Assembly: GCA_037447605.1 (NCBI GenBank)
Contig: CM074809.1
Coordinates: forward strand, 1,471,199-1,535,198
Source of the DNA: Zygnema circumcarinatum
Taxonomy: Eukaryota; Streptophyta; Zygnematophyceae; Zygnematales; Zygnemataceae
Reading direction: 5' to 3'
Length of the DNA stretch: 64,000 nt
Made by a program: the position numbers and the translations under genes. How positions within the stretch are numbered: the first letter of the stretch is position 1; each line of letters starts with the position of its first letter. Shown piece by piece: positions 1 to 13,200 of the stretch. The notes beneath the pieces are model-generated. The model searched no databases. It was not told where the DNA came from and saw nothing but the letters and a program-made list of their open reading frames with translations.

Positions 1-2134
1 GCTAGGCTTCTAGTTATCATCGGTCATTGGGATAAGCGTAGGGCAGATTAGGACAAGATGGCAGCTTTGCATAGTGACAGCAAAGGGAAAAACAGTGCTC
101 AACTTAGATAAAGGTTGCATTTTGGAAACTCACCCCAGCCAGCGGTTGGCTGAGGAATGTCATTACAATGAAATTGTCTTCTCACTGAAATCTTTGTCTA
201 GCTGGGCTGAATGGGACGTCTAAATGCTATCAGCAAGAAGAGTCTTTCTCTCTCTCTCTCTATCTATGGCATGGAACTCTCTCTCTCTCTCTCTCTCTTA
301 CTTAGCATCTGTTGCTGTAACTGAAGAGGAAGGAAAAGAAGAAAGAAGAACAAGAAGACAAAGCACACAGCAAATACAAATACTAAGCCCAGCACTAAAA
401 GACAAAACAGCATCACTGACATCCCATCTACTTAACACTGACAATAGATCTTGAGTCCTAGCAGTGACAGCCTCTGATTGGCTAACTGCCCACTGAGAGG
501 CCTGACTGACTACGTGGAGCCTTCGGATAGGTCAACGAATGATTATCGGCGGCCTCATGCGGTGTTCCCGAGTGCGCCTTGCTGGATGGTGTGCTGTTCC
601 GTGGGCCGCCAACGCATGGCGCCGCCTTCTCTCAATCTCCGTTGGCAGCTTCTGAAATTCCGTTGATCCGTGACACGGAAGATGCATATGTCAAGTACAA
701 TTGAACGGACGCGGATCCGTCGAACGCAGCCCCGTTACGCTACAGCGGCCGTCGTCGCCCGACCTTACCATACCGTACGGCTGGGCTTGTCCGTCCGTCC
801 GTACAACATCGTGGCCCTGCGTCACGGTCGCTGGCGTCATAACCCGAACAGCGAGTGCTTCTGTTGGAGTGCCAACGCGGAGGGAGGTCGAAGCCGTTGC
901 TCGCTCGCGCGGTCGCTTGGGGAGGGAGGGAGGGAGGAAGCGAGGTCTTTCTTCCTTCGCCTGCCAAGGTGCAATGCGCTGAACCTCTCTATGGCTCCTT
1001 TCCCTCTGCGGCTCTTCCCTTCTCTAGGCTTTGCCACCTCTTTGCTCCTTCTTAGCCCCTCTCTTCCAACTTATGAATCCCAAAAGTCTAGACCTTAATT
1101 CTGTGTCTTGCCTCGGATGGATGCGATTTTTTCCCTTCATTAGGGGACCATTGGTGTGTAGTTACGGTTGTTTGTGCACATGGTTGCATTTGCTTTTCGC
1201 AATCGATTTCTTCAAGCTGCTTTGAAAGGTTGGTTTCCCTGCTTTTGCGTCTTGCTCTGCTCAATGCAGCTGGCTCAACTGTGGCTCAGTGGACGACACA
1301 TGAACCGCGTTAATTCAACACCTTCCGCTTGCACAGACTAGCATCACGAATGTAGCTCAGGCATCTTAACCAAGAATTATGGTGGGGCCGTTGTTTAAGC
1401 CTTAGATTGGAGGCAATGGCTCTCTTTCGTGAATTCTTCTTCGGGTGTTGCCGAAGGGTGATTAGAAAGACATACCGGATTTTATAAATTCAAGTTTGTC
1501 TTTCACTAATTCGTAGGCATGCCACTCTTGTGCTTATGTACACAAGCGAGTTTCTTGAGGCAGGCACATTGCTTGCGCTGAAATGTAGAAGGGGCTATAC
1601 ATGAAATTATTAATCACAATTCAAAGCGGAGGTCGTCGAAAACTGATTCGGAAACTATCAAGGGCATAGACCGTAACTTACGCAAGCTGTTGGCAAAATT
1701 AATTGATTTTCCAATCAATTGATTGAACGATTGATTAAATCAAGGGCTCGTATGTGATAGCACTTTTACATACTGTGAAAATGTTTCCCTTCTTTTTTAG
1801 CATATCAGATATGAGCTTAGTTGAGCCTGTTTACGGTCAATATGTTCCTCTCCTATGCAGAAGTAAGTTAACTTGTTTTCCTTGATTTGGAAGTACGTTC
1901 GTTTAGTATATAGTACAGCTTCCGGTATTGAATGTTCGTCAGCAACAGGGCAAAACTGGCGTCAATGCAGCCATGAATGACCAGGAGAGAATCACGTGAT
2001 GACGTACGGTTCCTCGCATGGAACGAACCCCCTTTCTATTTTCCACATGACAGGGGCCTTATGATGCAGGCGTGAAATGCAGAATTGATGCTAACTGCCA
2101 AGGGTCGTCTCGTCAACTGTATGAACCTTTCTAA
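1..2134. other. No supported gene; simple repeats and promoter-like DNA
   Basis: I see no spliced or single-exon gene here. The stretch holds CT-dinucleotide runs at about 246-300, a short GGGA run near 922-937, a GC-rich zone with repeated CCGTACG/GTCCGTCC words near 760-810, and an AT-rich cluster of ATTGATT words near 1697-1742. The open frames are short and biased by these repeats. The right end is probably the promoter or 5' UTR of the next gene, and the CAG at 2218-2220 could be a 3' splice site for an upstream noncoding exon. Confidence 0.5.
246..300. repeat. CT dinucleotide microsatellite
   Basis: Two runs of CT, interrupted by a short segment, give a pyrimidine-rich tract on the + strand. 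It creates a spurious Ser/Leu-rich reading frame. No function is evident. Confidence 0.85.
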
Positions 2135-2260
2135 ATGCATGCCTGCAAGAATGATGTCTTGCACTTTCTACCGACCACATCGGTTAGAAACTTAAGATGT
2201 CTGTGTTGTCTGGCACTCAGGCTCACAACCCCTGCTCGGACAGCTGCATCACCACCAGCA

Positions 2261-3469
2261 ATGCGGCAGCTGCACTTACATACAAGCTCATTAGCTCCAA
2301 CTTTTGGTCAAAGTAATGCGTCGAAACTTCAGCGGGCGCGTGACCTTCAACTAGTGAACCACCTGACCATGTCTTTCAGAAGCTTGTCATCACCAAATCT
2401 CAAATGTTTCTGGCTGGGATCTACTGGACACGGCAAAACTGGCTCTGTTACAAGTCCTATTCACTATGTCGGGCGACAACCATTTGGATGCCAAGAGAAG
2501 GCTCACAAGTGGGTCGTTTCTGCATCTTCGGATGAACGATTGCACGATGGTGGAGCAGGAGGAAACAAACAGGTGCAAGAGATGCTTGCAAGTATGGTGC
2601 GTCTGCAGTCCGGCAAGGCTAGGGTTACAGAATTCGTGGATGAAAGGTCGCAACATCTGTCTAGCATAGTTGAGGACGCTAAGGAAGGCTTTTCTCTAAT
2701 AACTGAAACTGCAATCAAGGGCATGGATGCCGCCGGTGAAAAGGTGTGTTTGTTATGGCCCAATCCTCAGGATGATCTCGGCCTGTCATACATTGTGCCA
2801 CAATTCAGTGGATGCATCGAATTGCTCTGACAGCTGTGTAGCTTCCTGAATGATCTGCAAGCCCTGCAGCCAGTCCTGTGAAATCTGTCAGTCCACATAG
2901 GAAATTTCGTTCGTTGCCCATCTGACAACAAACGTGAAACTGCTGTAGTATTCACTTTGCATTCGCAGAATCTCCTAAAGTTGGCTGTTCATTTTTGTAC
3001 TGTGCCGCTCTCCTACTGTGAGCACTGGCAGGTCCTCGAGAAGGTGGAGGCTGAGACGCGGGCCTTTGAAATGGAGCTTGCGTCAGCGAGAGAGCAGATT
3101 GAAAGAGAAGAGCAGGAACTCGATGAGTTTGAAAAGCGAGTCGAGACGGCTCGCAGTGAAGGGCTCTTCTTCAAGAGTCTGTATCGCTCTATGAAATCAG
3201 GGCAGACGAAGAAGGAAGGCTCGCTGCAAGAGGCGAGTATGGCGGAAAGCCGCCATCTGCAGCAGGTGACACAGAAAGCAGCGGGGTCCAAGGGCCGGCA
3301 GATCCTCTACTCCTTTCTGGCGGTCTTCTCTTTCTTGAGCTTCGGGGAGGCCGCCATGGCGAGTGAAGTGAGCTGGCCCAAGCTCGCACTTTACGGCATC
3401 CTTACAATGGCTTTGGTAGCGCAGTTAATTTATGAAAAGTTTATAGTCGGTCAACAACTCGAGGATTGA
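2261..3469 (+). CDS. Plastid-type coiled-coil membrane protein, unknown function
   Basis: Two exons, 2261-2743 and 3032-3469, join in phase 0 across a GT-AG intron. The in-frame ATG at 2261 is my choice. ATGs at 2135 and 2369 are also possible, and the one at 2369 opens a Ser-rich stretch ending VVSAS that looks like a chloroplast transit peptide. Downstream lies a long acidic/basic coiled coil, rich in Glu, Lys and Gln, that spans the intron (VEAETRAFEMELASAREQIE in exon 2). Two hydrophobic segments near the C-terminus, ILYSFLAVFSFLSF and LALYGILTMALVAQLIY, look like a membrane hairpin. The layout (transit peptide, coiled coil, two membrane helices) resembles unnamed plastid envelope or thylakoid proteins of plants, but I cannot name the family. 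AATAAA at 3628-3633 may be the polyadenylation signal. Confidence 0.6.
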
Positions 3470-3627
3470 CGAAGTTCTCTATGACGAACGAGCAACAGAA
3501 TGATTGGAAATATGAAAAAATGGACCGAGGCTCTCAATATGCCCTTGTCTGGCTGACTGCCCTTCATGGCGGCCAATGGGATGGTAGGAACAGTCGCGTT
3601 CCGTTAGACGTCAGCAGGCACGAATTA

Positions 3628-3633
3628 AATAAA
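3628..3633 (+). terminator. Putative polyadenylation signal AATAAA
   Basis: AATAAA lies about 160 bases after the stop codon of the coiled-coil membrane protein gene. Only the hexamer is seen. Confidence 0.4.
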
Positions 3634-4224
3634 ACTGAGAGCTCTTCCATTGCTTGTTTCTGACTTCAGGATTGTAAGAAGCCTACAAACCCTAAGTACC
3701 CTAAAAAACTTGAGGCTCGCGTAGGTTTGACACCAACCTAGTCCGTTCAGGCCGTCGACAAAAACGAGATGTACAAGTGGAGTAAGAGCTACTTTCGCAT
3801 AAAATATGAATTAGAATCCGAGATTTTTTTTTTTCCCAAGCGAAAAAAGGTGCACATTTCCTGTAATTATCTTGCTTTCCACGTGCCTTGTTTTTTCCTG
3901 GTAAACATCGACATTATTCGTGACGACAACACCACCAAGACCAGCCTACATTGAATTCTCCTGGAAATGAATGCGTGGAACATTCGCCAAGTCAACCGGC
4001 AATCTCCCCAAACCTAAGCCTTTAGTTGAAGCAAAGCCGACTAAAGCGGTCATCCTTTAACTTAACTAACCAGGTCGAATCTTAAAGAGGTTTACCCTAG
4101 TAAGGACCTTGAAAAAAAAAATGAATAACAGAAGTGCATGGAGACGGGGACCTCTCCATTCTGCCATCACTTGCAGCCTTTGTGCAGCTTTCCATCTGTT
4201 CCATGTCGAGCTTCTCCGCTCTGC
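3634..4224. other. Convergent intergenic spacer, no gene seen
   Basis: This AT-rich spacer lies between the 3' ends of two convergent genes and should hold their 3' UTRs. It contains a run of T at 3825-3834 and a run of A near 4111. No conserved reading frame is visible. Confidence 0.5.
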
Positions 4225-7200
4225 TCATCGTGCCGGCTCCGTATACTTCACCACGCAGTCATAGAGCCGTCCACCCAAGAATTCCGCCACCTCGGGATGC
4301 TTCACCTGACCAAGACCGCCGCCGTTCCATGACGTGAACAATGGCACTCTGGAAAAGTGCCCTTAACACTGGGGAGATATGCCGACCAATGAGGAGGTGG
4401 CAGTGACGTTATCAAAAGACAAAGATGGGGCTTTCCCATTGTGCCTTCTGTAACGCCTTTGTGGCCATACAAAGGCCACAATATGTGGAATTATCACAAC
4501 AACACGAGGGACACTTAGACTACAGCTAAATACGAAGCAATAACGGTTCCCATTCACGGCTGCTGGTAGCATCATATTGCTGCATATATCCATCCCAATA
4601 CTGCCGGTCATTCGCTCCATGGAGGGCTTACCATGCCTATATTGATGCGGTCGCATTTGAACCTCACAGAAAGATTTGTTTCGATGCCGCGACCCTGTCA
4701 ATGAAGCACAGCTCAGCAAGGTTCAAGGAACAAAGAGGGGAAAACAGAGCGCAGGGAGCAAAACAGAATGAGGCTGCTTGAGGCGCTTGTGTTATCATGC
4801 ATATGGCAATAGAATGATGCAACAATTAGTCGCTGATATGTGCAGAGTAATCAGCCAAATCAAAAGCTGCATGTACAACTAATGAAGCTAAACCCGATCC
4901 TGGGTGGGCAGTGCTGCTGCTAGCTTGCATCTTGCATCAAATGGAACCATCAAGTAAGCAGAGGGGGATTAGAACACCAACCATGCCTTCCATTATAACC
5001 AGATCGGCGTCATCCGCGACATATGCAAGCTCCTGTGAGACTTGAGACAAATCTGCTACCTGCACAGCCCATGCCCATGTTTTATGGAGTCAGAAGCTGT
5101 GATGCAGTAGGGAGTGCCATGTGAAGTTAGAGATTGACTTACATGAGAGCCGCTGCTTAAAACAAGGAACTTGAGCAAAGAGAGACGAAAGACAGGTCCT
5201 GAAATAAGCACTCTCTAAGTTCCCTGGACAGTAACTGTCGAATGGAGACTAACCGTGCTGACTGTTGGGACTACCTGTGACAATAAACTGACATGCAGAA
5301 GCCTCTGCACCCTATATTCAACTCTTTGGGCCAGACCGCACCTTTCTGAAAGTTATCCTCAGATTTCCCACCATCCAATCTGCAGAGAAGGAAGAGACTA
5401 GCAGTCAGGGAGACCTAGGTTCACGATGCGCATAACGTTATGACCATAGTTTGCTATATGAAACCTCGTCAGTCCTGATCCAGTTCCCATCTCAATAGTG
5501 TGAACAATAATCACAGTGGGGAACCATTGTTGGCTTACCGGCAAATCACTCCCCGAGTTGACGACCAGTAATTGGCCACCATCTACACTTTCTGCAACAT
5601 CCTCAAACTCCGGCATTTCCTCTATCTGCGAGGCATAATGGAGGAGGATATCAGATGACGATGTTGTAATCCATAGTCTAGTAAAAAGCAGTCTGCTGTT
5701 GGGGATGTATCGTGGTACGTTATCAAAATTTGCTTAAATGCCTCCTTTCAAATCTCCTCTGAATTCCTCATAACTTTTGTACTCCTTTTGTAATAAAGGT
5801 GATCGTCCATAACATTTACAGAAAGGGTTGGGGTTCAAACATTTGATATTGTGAAGCAACAGCCACGAAGTAACAAAGAGCATACAGTGACTTGCTCCAT
5901 ATAAGGCTCTATAAATTGTTCCAACCTAGATGACATCATGAGTTGGCAAAAAACTTCAACTCAAGTTCTTAGTGTATGGATTGTACACATAATGCCAACG
6001 GTGAAATGCCACGAGAGATACCTTGGATATAATCTCCAGCATTTCTCCATATGTGATGTCGTTGATAGTCGGTAAATCATTCACTGCTAAAACCACCTGC
6101 ACATGTACAAAGTAAACCAGCCATACAAGATCGTACGTGCCTTAAGACCCAAGTCTCCTTTGCATAGAAGAAGAGAATTCACTTTCGCACCAATCTAAAT
6201 AAGGAATACTTTGATGGGGTTGATAAAGATACAGCAGATAAAAACTCCGAAACCAACAAGCTGGCCTTTGTTCGATAAAATATCCTTCATACAACATATG
6301 TACAGACCTGGGTTGTCCAGAGTAAGTAGGAGGATGGAAATAGAAATGACTTGTTGTTGTTGTTGCTGACAACAGAGCCTAGAGCCTATCTACTTTCTCT
6401 TGAATACGATCTATAACAAACAAATATTATTCCGAAGAGGGACCCGCGGCGAATGTGCAGCTTACCTTGGTGCCTTTCCGAAGAAATTCTCTGGCAAGAG
6501 GCAGAATGCCAAGCACAACATCCGCTCCTGCATTGTCGCAGAAGATGATGACCTGCACAAGATCACAGCATTGGCTACTAAAAAAGTTAATTGTAAAAAA
6601 TCAAAATAGGAGTGACAAACTTGCTCTGAGCTGCAGGATGTTGTATAGGAGAGTCGAAGAAGCTTACATATACAAATATAAGAAAGACACCTACATGCTA
6701 GCCACAGTATATGAGCAATTTCTTCGTACATTGTCAGTCTGACACGTCTGTCCTCTCCGTTGCAGCTACAGAGTGGAGACACCCTCTCTGTCATAGACTA
6801 AAAATTAAAATAATTTTTTTTTCTACATCAACGTCAAACAATTGAATTCCATTGGTAACGAGATTCTTTCAAGCAAAGTTTTTGAGACGTAGGCGAACAA
6901 CATGCCTTCTTCCAGGGTTTGCTCAGAAAGGCAGCTTTTGCTTCGTCGAGGTCGTCGAGCACCCAGGGCCGACTTAGAAGACTGTCACAGGTCTTGGAAA
7001 ACGACATTTCCCCATTCTCGAACATTTCCGCAGACTGCCCAAAAGCAAGGGGTCGGAGGGAGGGTCAGCTCCAATCACAAGCCTCCGTTCGCTCGGCATC
7101 TTCAACATGTTTGTAATATGTTTTGTAATATGTGAAGGACTTGTATTGCGCATGAAAGCATACCTCAGACCCGAAATTGAGAGAGTTTAGCGCAGTGCAG

Positions 7201-9215
7201 AGAACAATAGGGGCTGCTATCGAGGGCAAGAATATTAAGATGCAAGATGGACCTAAGTTGGAAGCACGACCGAGCTTGAATTCAAACCCGGGTTGGCCAA
7301 AATAAAACGAATTGGAGAAGGACGAAAAGAATGTACCGAGGAGGCCCCAAGGTCAAAAATATTTCCAGCCAGGACCTGCACAGACGATTCAAATTCAAGA
7401 GTGAGGATCTGAGTCTAAGGTTCTGAGTAAACTGTTAGCCGATGAAAAACACAGAAAAAGTGCATGATGTCATTTAGACTGTCAGCAGCAATTATGCATA
7501 GAATACAGTAGACATCATACTCACGAAAGCACACTTTAGTTAACCGAATTAACAGATGGCGCACAATTCCAGATTGAATTACAGCTAGTCTCTCTCCAAC
7601 ATTCAACTTGCTCCAATCTTACCGAGCTTGGCTTGCCTAACAACATTTGTTGCTTGACGTGCATCAGTGTGCTGACTGCCGGAGATGGACTATGTGCAGA
7701 GAAAGCAAAAAATACCTGATTTGAATGCATAGTGCGGACAAAGTTTGTAAAAGCATATGAAATGAAACAACCAAGCTAAAACAATACATTTTCTCAATTT
7801 TCAAACAATACATACCCCTCGAATGAGCTTCTCAAAGCGTTCGGCTTCATTGTCAATGCTATCGATGGTCTTTAGGACTCCAGGTAACAGAGCTAACGCC
7901 TTCTCGTTCTCTTCACTCTGAAATGATAGACAAGAGTACTACTGTACTTGTAAGTGCAAAAGTGATCAGGGCCATCATGGGCACAAGCGGAAACCGTAAG
8001 TAGTCAGACATGTTGAGGGCACAATACAACAGGAATGCTAGTTTTGGTACTAAGAGACAACTGCCGCGTACCAGATCAAATTGACATCTACTCAAGACAA
8101 AAACTTCGCCTCTTCTTTCTAAAAATACTTTTCAATCTACTCCATCAGAGGAATCACCTTCACTTTCTTGAATATGTCCTCGTACCCAAGCTCCCTGAGT
8201 ATTACATCCCTTAGTCTGCAGAGTGTCTTCAGTGCAATAAAAGCAAGGATGTCAACAGCATTGAGCAGCCACCGCCATTTTCATCTTTGTCTTATATTCG
8301 CATCATATTGTTGTTCGAAAATAAATAAATCCATCCGCAGAGGAAGTAGTGGAAAGCGAAACCAAGCCAGTCATTGCTTTAAGGGTGGGTGGCAACATAC
8401 GATACAAGTAGGGGGACCGTCATGGCTTTCCGGATCTTTTTCGAAGTCATCTAACATTGAGAGATACCTGTGAGTACACCTTAGTGTGAGGGATCAACGT
8501 CTCTAATATGTCAAGATCATTGCTAACGGGTCCCAACTTACTGCATTTTAACAAGAAGCAACTTTTAATGACATACAATGCTTTGCCGTCGCTACATTTA
8601 GAAAGACTAACGCTAAAAAACAGCAGCTTCATCTGGGCCATCCACCGTCCGTCAACTCCTATTTGCAATTTTTGACAGCAATATTTTGCATTAAGAGCTG
8701 CCCACCTATCTTCAAACTTCTGAGCCCTTTCCGCAGCATCTGGTACTGTCTCGTCGGCAGCTGCGCGTTTTCTGCCATTAGAGGGTGAAAAAGATTCATA
8801 TAAGCTATCGAGGATTTAATGTTTCCATTAAGTCACAAGCTAAAAAATCAGCTGACAGCAGTAAAGAGCTTTGCGCCGATTGCCAGAAATGAAGCGGGTG
8901 ATTTCACATACTGCAACTGTGCACTGGACAATCTACAACTCCGCAAGATGCACTGTTTCTCTTTACGAAAAGCGTTTCGGATTACAAAAACTCAATAAAA
9001 TCCGGCAATGCTCCATCAGCATTCGTATGTTAAATGAAAAATGCCTCGTACTTGAACCCGGGCACGCTTTTCCGAAAAACGTTCAGCCAAATCTTCTCTG
9101 TTGGTGTCGATTTTGACAAGCTGTCATGTTCCCTTCTGTAGGAAATAGTGCAGGGCTGATAGGAATCGGGTGCCTCCAGCAGAGGGAAGGGCACGAGGCG
9201 CGAAGTTGACTCCAT
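4225..9215 (-). CDS. DUF89 metal-dependent damage-control phosphatase (At2g17340 type)
   Basis: Thirteen exons (9215-9052, 8771-8706, 8467-8401, 8226-8158, 7917-7816, 7375-7337, 7034-6906, 6552-6466, 6096-6022, 5625-5539, 5059-4982, 4694-4632, 4305-4225) join in frame to 368 residues. This nearly equals the length of Arabidopsis At2g17340 as I remember it, and similarity is collinear from the N-terminal VPFPLL to the C-terminal VAEFLGGRLYDCV. It is a standalone DUF89 protein without a pantothenate kinase domain. Family members are metal-dependent phosphatases thought to remove damaged or excess phosphometabolites, including phosphopantetheine derivatives. Likely metal and active-site residues sit in CDNAGADVVLG, AVNDLPTINDITYGE and DADLVIMEGMGRGIETN. 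Exon 7 is followed by a GC donor (AAG|GCATGT at 6905-6904); all other introns are GT-AG. Confidence in the family is very high and in the exact substrate low. Confidence 0.93.
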
Positions 9216-10274
9216 GGCTCTTCCCTTCGCTGCTTGCCTTAGTCCCTTCTCAGCTTCGCGCTCTCCACCGACGAGGCAGGAGCAGGGGCTCCGCGACTTC
9301 TGCAGTCACTGGTCCTTTGCGAGCAGCGACGACGGAAGTGATGATGCTCTTCGATGCCCAATTGCATCCGACTTCAGATTCCAATGTCTTAACTTTTTGG
9401 CCAACTTTCAAAACTTCAGGTTTTCAAGAAAAGTAAAGAGGCGTTTTCAACGTTTCAAAGTTTTCAAGTGTTTGAAAGCTAAGGATAAAAGTCTCGAGGG
9501 AAGTGTAGTTCTTTGTGTGACATAGAAGCACTCAAATTTCAATTTGCTTCCAAAAGCATGCTCCGTTTTCCAAGTGCTTCTCTATTGACGACTGAAAGAT
9601 CTTTAACGGTTTGGCCTTCAGAAAGGCCTCACTTTCAAGTCGTGGTTTGCCAGACCTTGGACACTGTGTTGTATCTTGCTCGTAATCCAAAGCATGATGT
9701 TCGAACCACAGAGAGATGTTAGACAAGAGTTTGGCTATGTTGTCAAAAGCATTGCTTTGGATCATCTCACTGACTGATGGAGATTTCAATGGTCACATTG
9801 GTCCATGCTCATACATTCATGACATGTTCGATGGTACATGCACCGACAGAATCGAAAGTTCAGACAAGTGAGAGACAAGAAAAACATGTGCAAGAAAGAG
9901 GAGAGAAGAGATGAAATGTAACTACGCTGTTGTTTACAAGCAGCGCTTCCCTCACGATTTTCCAGTCAGGCAACTTTTGCCGACAAATGAGCAGAATCAA
10001 CGTGAAGTTCGCACCATTTCCATCGAAAATTTCAGCAAAGCCTCCCAAGAAGGCCACTCATTATTACAATTGAAGCATCCTCCTTAGCCAGCTATTCATC
10101 CATTCCGTCCTGCCTTCTGCTTCATCTTTCTATAAACAAAGCAAACCCGTCAACATCGTAGAGTTCAACCCACCCCCCCCCCCCCCCCTCTCCTTCCTGA
10201 GATTTCCAGTCTGACAACCGCCACAATGTAAACTAAAGCTGAACAACAAACAGACCTCCTACCCCCCCCCCCCT
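9216..10274. other. Intergenic spacer with poly-C tracts, no gene seen
   Basis: The left part must contain the promoter of the DUF89 gene on the minus strand, and the right part the 3' UTR of NOG1. Long C runs occur at about 10171-10188 and 10262-10273, the latter immediately after the NOG1 stop. Short open frames show no recognisable motif. Confidence 0.5.
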
Positions 10275-13200
10275 CTACCGCCGATCCGTCTTGCCAATTC
10301 CACGTTTTCCAGTGAGTAAATGCTTTGGCCGGACATTGTATATCGTCCGATCTGCTTCTCCTCTCCTGGCGTCCTTATTCCTCTGTTTCACTGCTACTTT
10401 CCCCATCTTGATTGCCTTCTTCTTCTGCTCAGTGTCGCGGTACCCATCACCTGGCACAGCCACGTCCAAAGGCCTACTCTTCGACCTCGACCGCGACCTC
10501 AATCTCTTATTGGGACGGCTTTCATCAATGTCCATATTCTCTGCACCTTCCTCCTCCGGTCCTTTCGACCTCTCCCGCTTCCTTCCGCGTGATAAGGAAC
10601 GACTTCGAACACGCTCAACGGCTGCCGTTGGATCTATGCCCATACCTGTCAGATGCCGTTCCATGCGCTGAACTGTAAACTGGCGATCGCGATCGACTTT
10701 TCGTGGCATGATCGATTTACTCTCTGCCGTCGATTTCTTCAGACGATGCTCCTCAAGAAGCTTCCTTTTCTTGTGCCTGCACAGAGTTTCGTCCACAATC
10801 GTGATCAGGACAAACACCCTAGTAATCCCATAAAAGGTTGCTTACTACGAGAGCTATACCAGACCAACTTCCATCTCTCTGCAAACTCCGAGAACTTCAG
10901 AAAGTTAACTCAAAAGAGAGGGAGTCGTCACTCTTTTTTCTCTCACCTTATCGCAGTGAGCGCTTCCGCCTCCTCAGGCGCTAACTCTTCCTCCATATCT
11001 TCCTCCCCTCCCTCCTCCTCTCCCATCTCTTCTTCCTCTCTTTCCAACTCCTCCAGCCTCTGCATGATGTCAGAATCAATGAAGTCTGCAATATTATGTC
11101 CATCGATGATTTCTGGCACAATGTCATTCTTCCAGCTGTCGTCCTCCAGCAGGTAACGCTTCTTCAGGTTAGAGGAGTACACTCCCGCTCCACCCATCTC
11201 CTCCTGCAGCTCCTTCTCCAATTTCTCTGCTCTCTCAACCAAGGGAAGAGGCTGACTTTGTCCGCGCGCTTGCCTGTCTAGAACAGCCTGCAAGGAGGAA
11301 AGCTATGACAATTTTGATTTCTGAAAGAAACAGAATATTGGGCTTGAAGGCTTCCTGGGGTTTGAAGACTTCAACTTATATGAATCAACCAGGGCGACAA
11401 AAATGTGCATATAAGAAGACTGAATGCAGGATTCCAGAATTCTGGAGATCAAGCTTTTGTTTTTTGACGTGTTAGGGGTCCGAGACTCTACCTGCGGAAT
11501 GACAGGTGGCCTCTCCTTATTGTCCCGCTGTCGGGGCATCGCCACATGTATTCGATTTGCAACATCGATCATTTTTTTGCTCTTCATTTTTACTTCAACT
11601 CTTTGCTGCAAGAGTTTCTCGCATGCTGCATTTTTCACCGCGGCCACATTTTCGTCCTTCATTGTTGACATAGTCAACAAGCAATCATCACCAGTCAACC
11701 CCTCCGTCATCATCAACGTTGACCCACATTTTGCCGCTTCCTTTTTCATCTCCTCCAAAACTGCTCGGTCCTCAATCGGAAGAGTCTCCAGCGGTTGAAT
11801 ATCAGTTTTGTTGCATGCGATGATAAGTGGTTTGTTTGCAAAAAGGGGCTGCACAACAGAGAAAAACTATTTAGCCTTCTGACTCACGATCAATATGTTG
11901 TTCTAGTTGGATCGATTACACGTGTCAACTGTGTCACACGTTCATGCCACTATATCGTTCTCCTCCTATCATTTCTCCCATTCCTCTCGGTGCCCCATTT
12001 CGTCTCCCCTTTCACCCTTCCGCCAACCTTCTACTTTTCCCCTCTCTCCTTGATTGCCAGAGCCAACGAGTCCGGACAAGAGTTTAAACGATGTTACTCC
12101 TCGATTCCGTAGATTCAAAATTATTGCACTCATATTTCTGCTCCCTTTCCCCTTTCCTCCCACCACACCACCAACAAACCCAAACTCTAGCCTCTCCTAT
12201 TTTCCCAGTTAAGGACAATATTGTTCCAACCATATCCTCTTCTTGGTTACCTAGGCTCCTTTCTTCTTACGATACTTAAATAGGATGTGGCAGAGTACAT
12301 TGAAGCCATAAGACCAAAAGGTCCCATACCCATTTTCATCATACCTTGATACTTTCGAAAAGTCCTGCTTGCTGCTGTATGGAATATCCACAGGATCCCG
12401 ATAAATCGACCACAAAAAGTACTGCACATCGGAGATGAGCAAGTGCTGTGATGCTCAGCATTTCAATTGTATTGCGGTCCTCCAATGGATGATCCAGAAT
12501 TCCCGGAGTATCTATCACCTGGAATTTGTCAAACAAGCACGGAAACATACAACAAGAAAGAAAGAGAGGGTCATTCGATTTGGGCCCTTAGAGCCTGCAA
12601 AGTGAATGTCTTCAGCAGCGAACTAAAGGCCTAGATTCTTGTTTTTTAGTGCATTTAGGACAGGAGGGGAAGGGATGGGGCGAGAGGGCGCGTAAGAAGG
12701 AGGATAACAGATAAAGGGCAAGGGCAGGGCATACGAACATTAAGAGAAAAGGGGGAAAAAAACACGAAAAAAGAAATGACGAATAGAAAACGGAGACAAA
12801 GGATAGAGATATGAAGGTGAAGAGAACTACAAAGACCAGACAGCGAGAGAGGGCATGAAGGTGATGGGAGGATAGCCTACAAGCTGATGTAAGGAATGAT
12901 CACCATCACAACAGTCACCATTATCACTTGCATAGAAGGCGTTCGCTAATCCCAACTCAAAAGTCGAGCATTAAACAAAACCAGACGAAACTAAAACCAA
13001 ACAATTTAGGCAATTTGATAGATTCTAAAGGCTTACTTGCCAGCGGAGATATTTGTAGTCTGTATGCCCGACAAACAGAGACTTCGTAGTAAATGCATAG
13101 GGCTGCACGTCCACATCCGCACGAGTGACCTTGTTGATGAATGAACTTTTTCCAACATTTGGATATCCACAAACGAGAATGGTCCGAGTGTTCGGATCAA

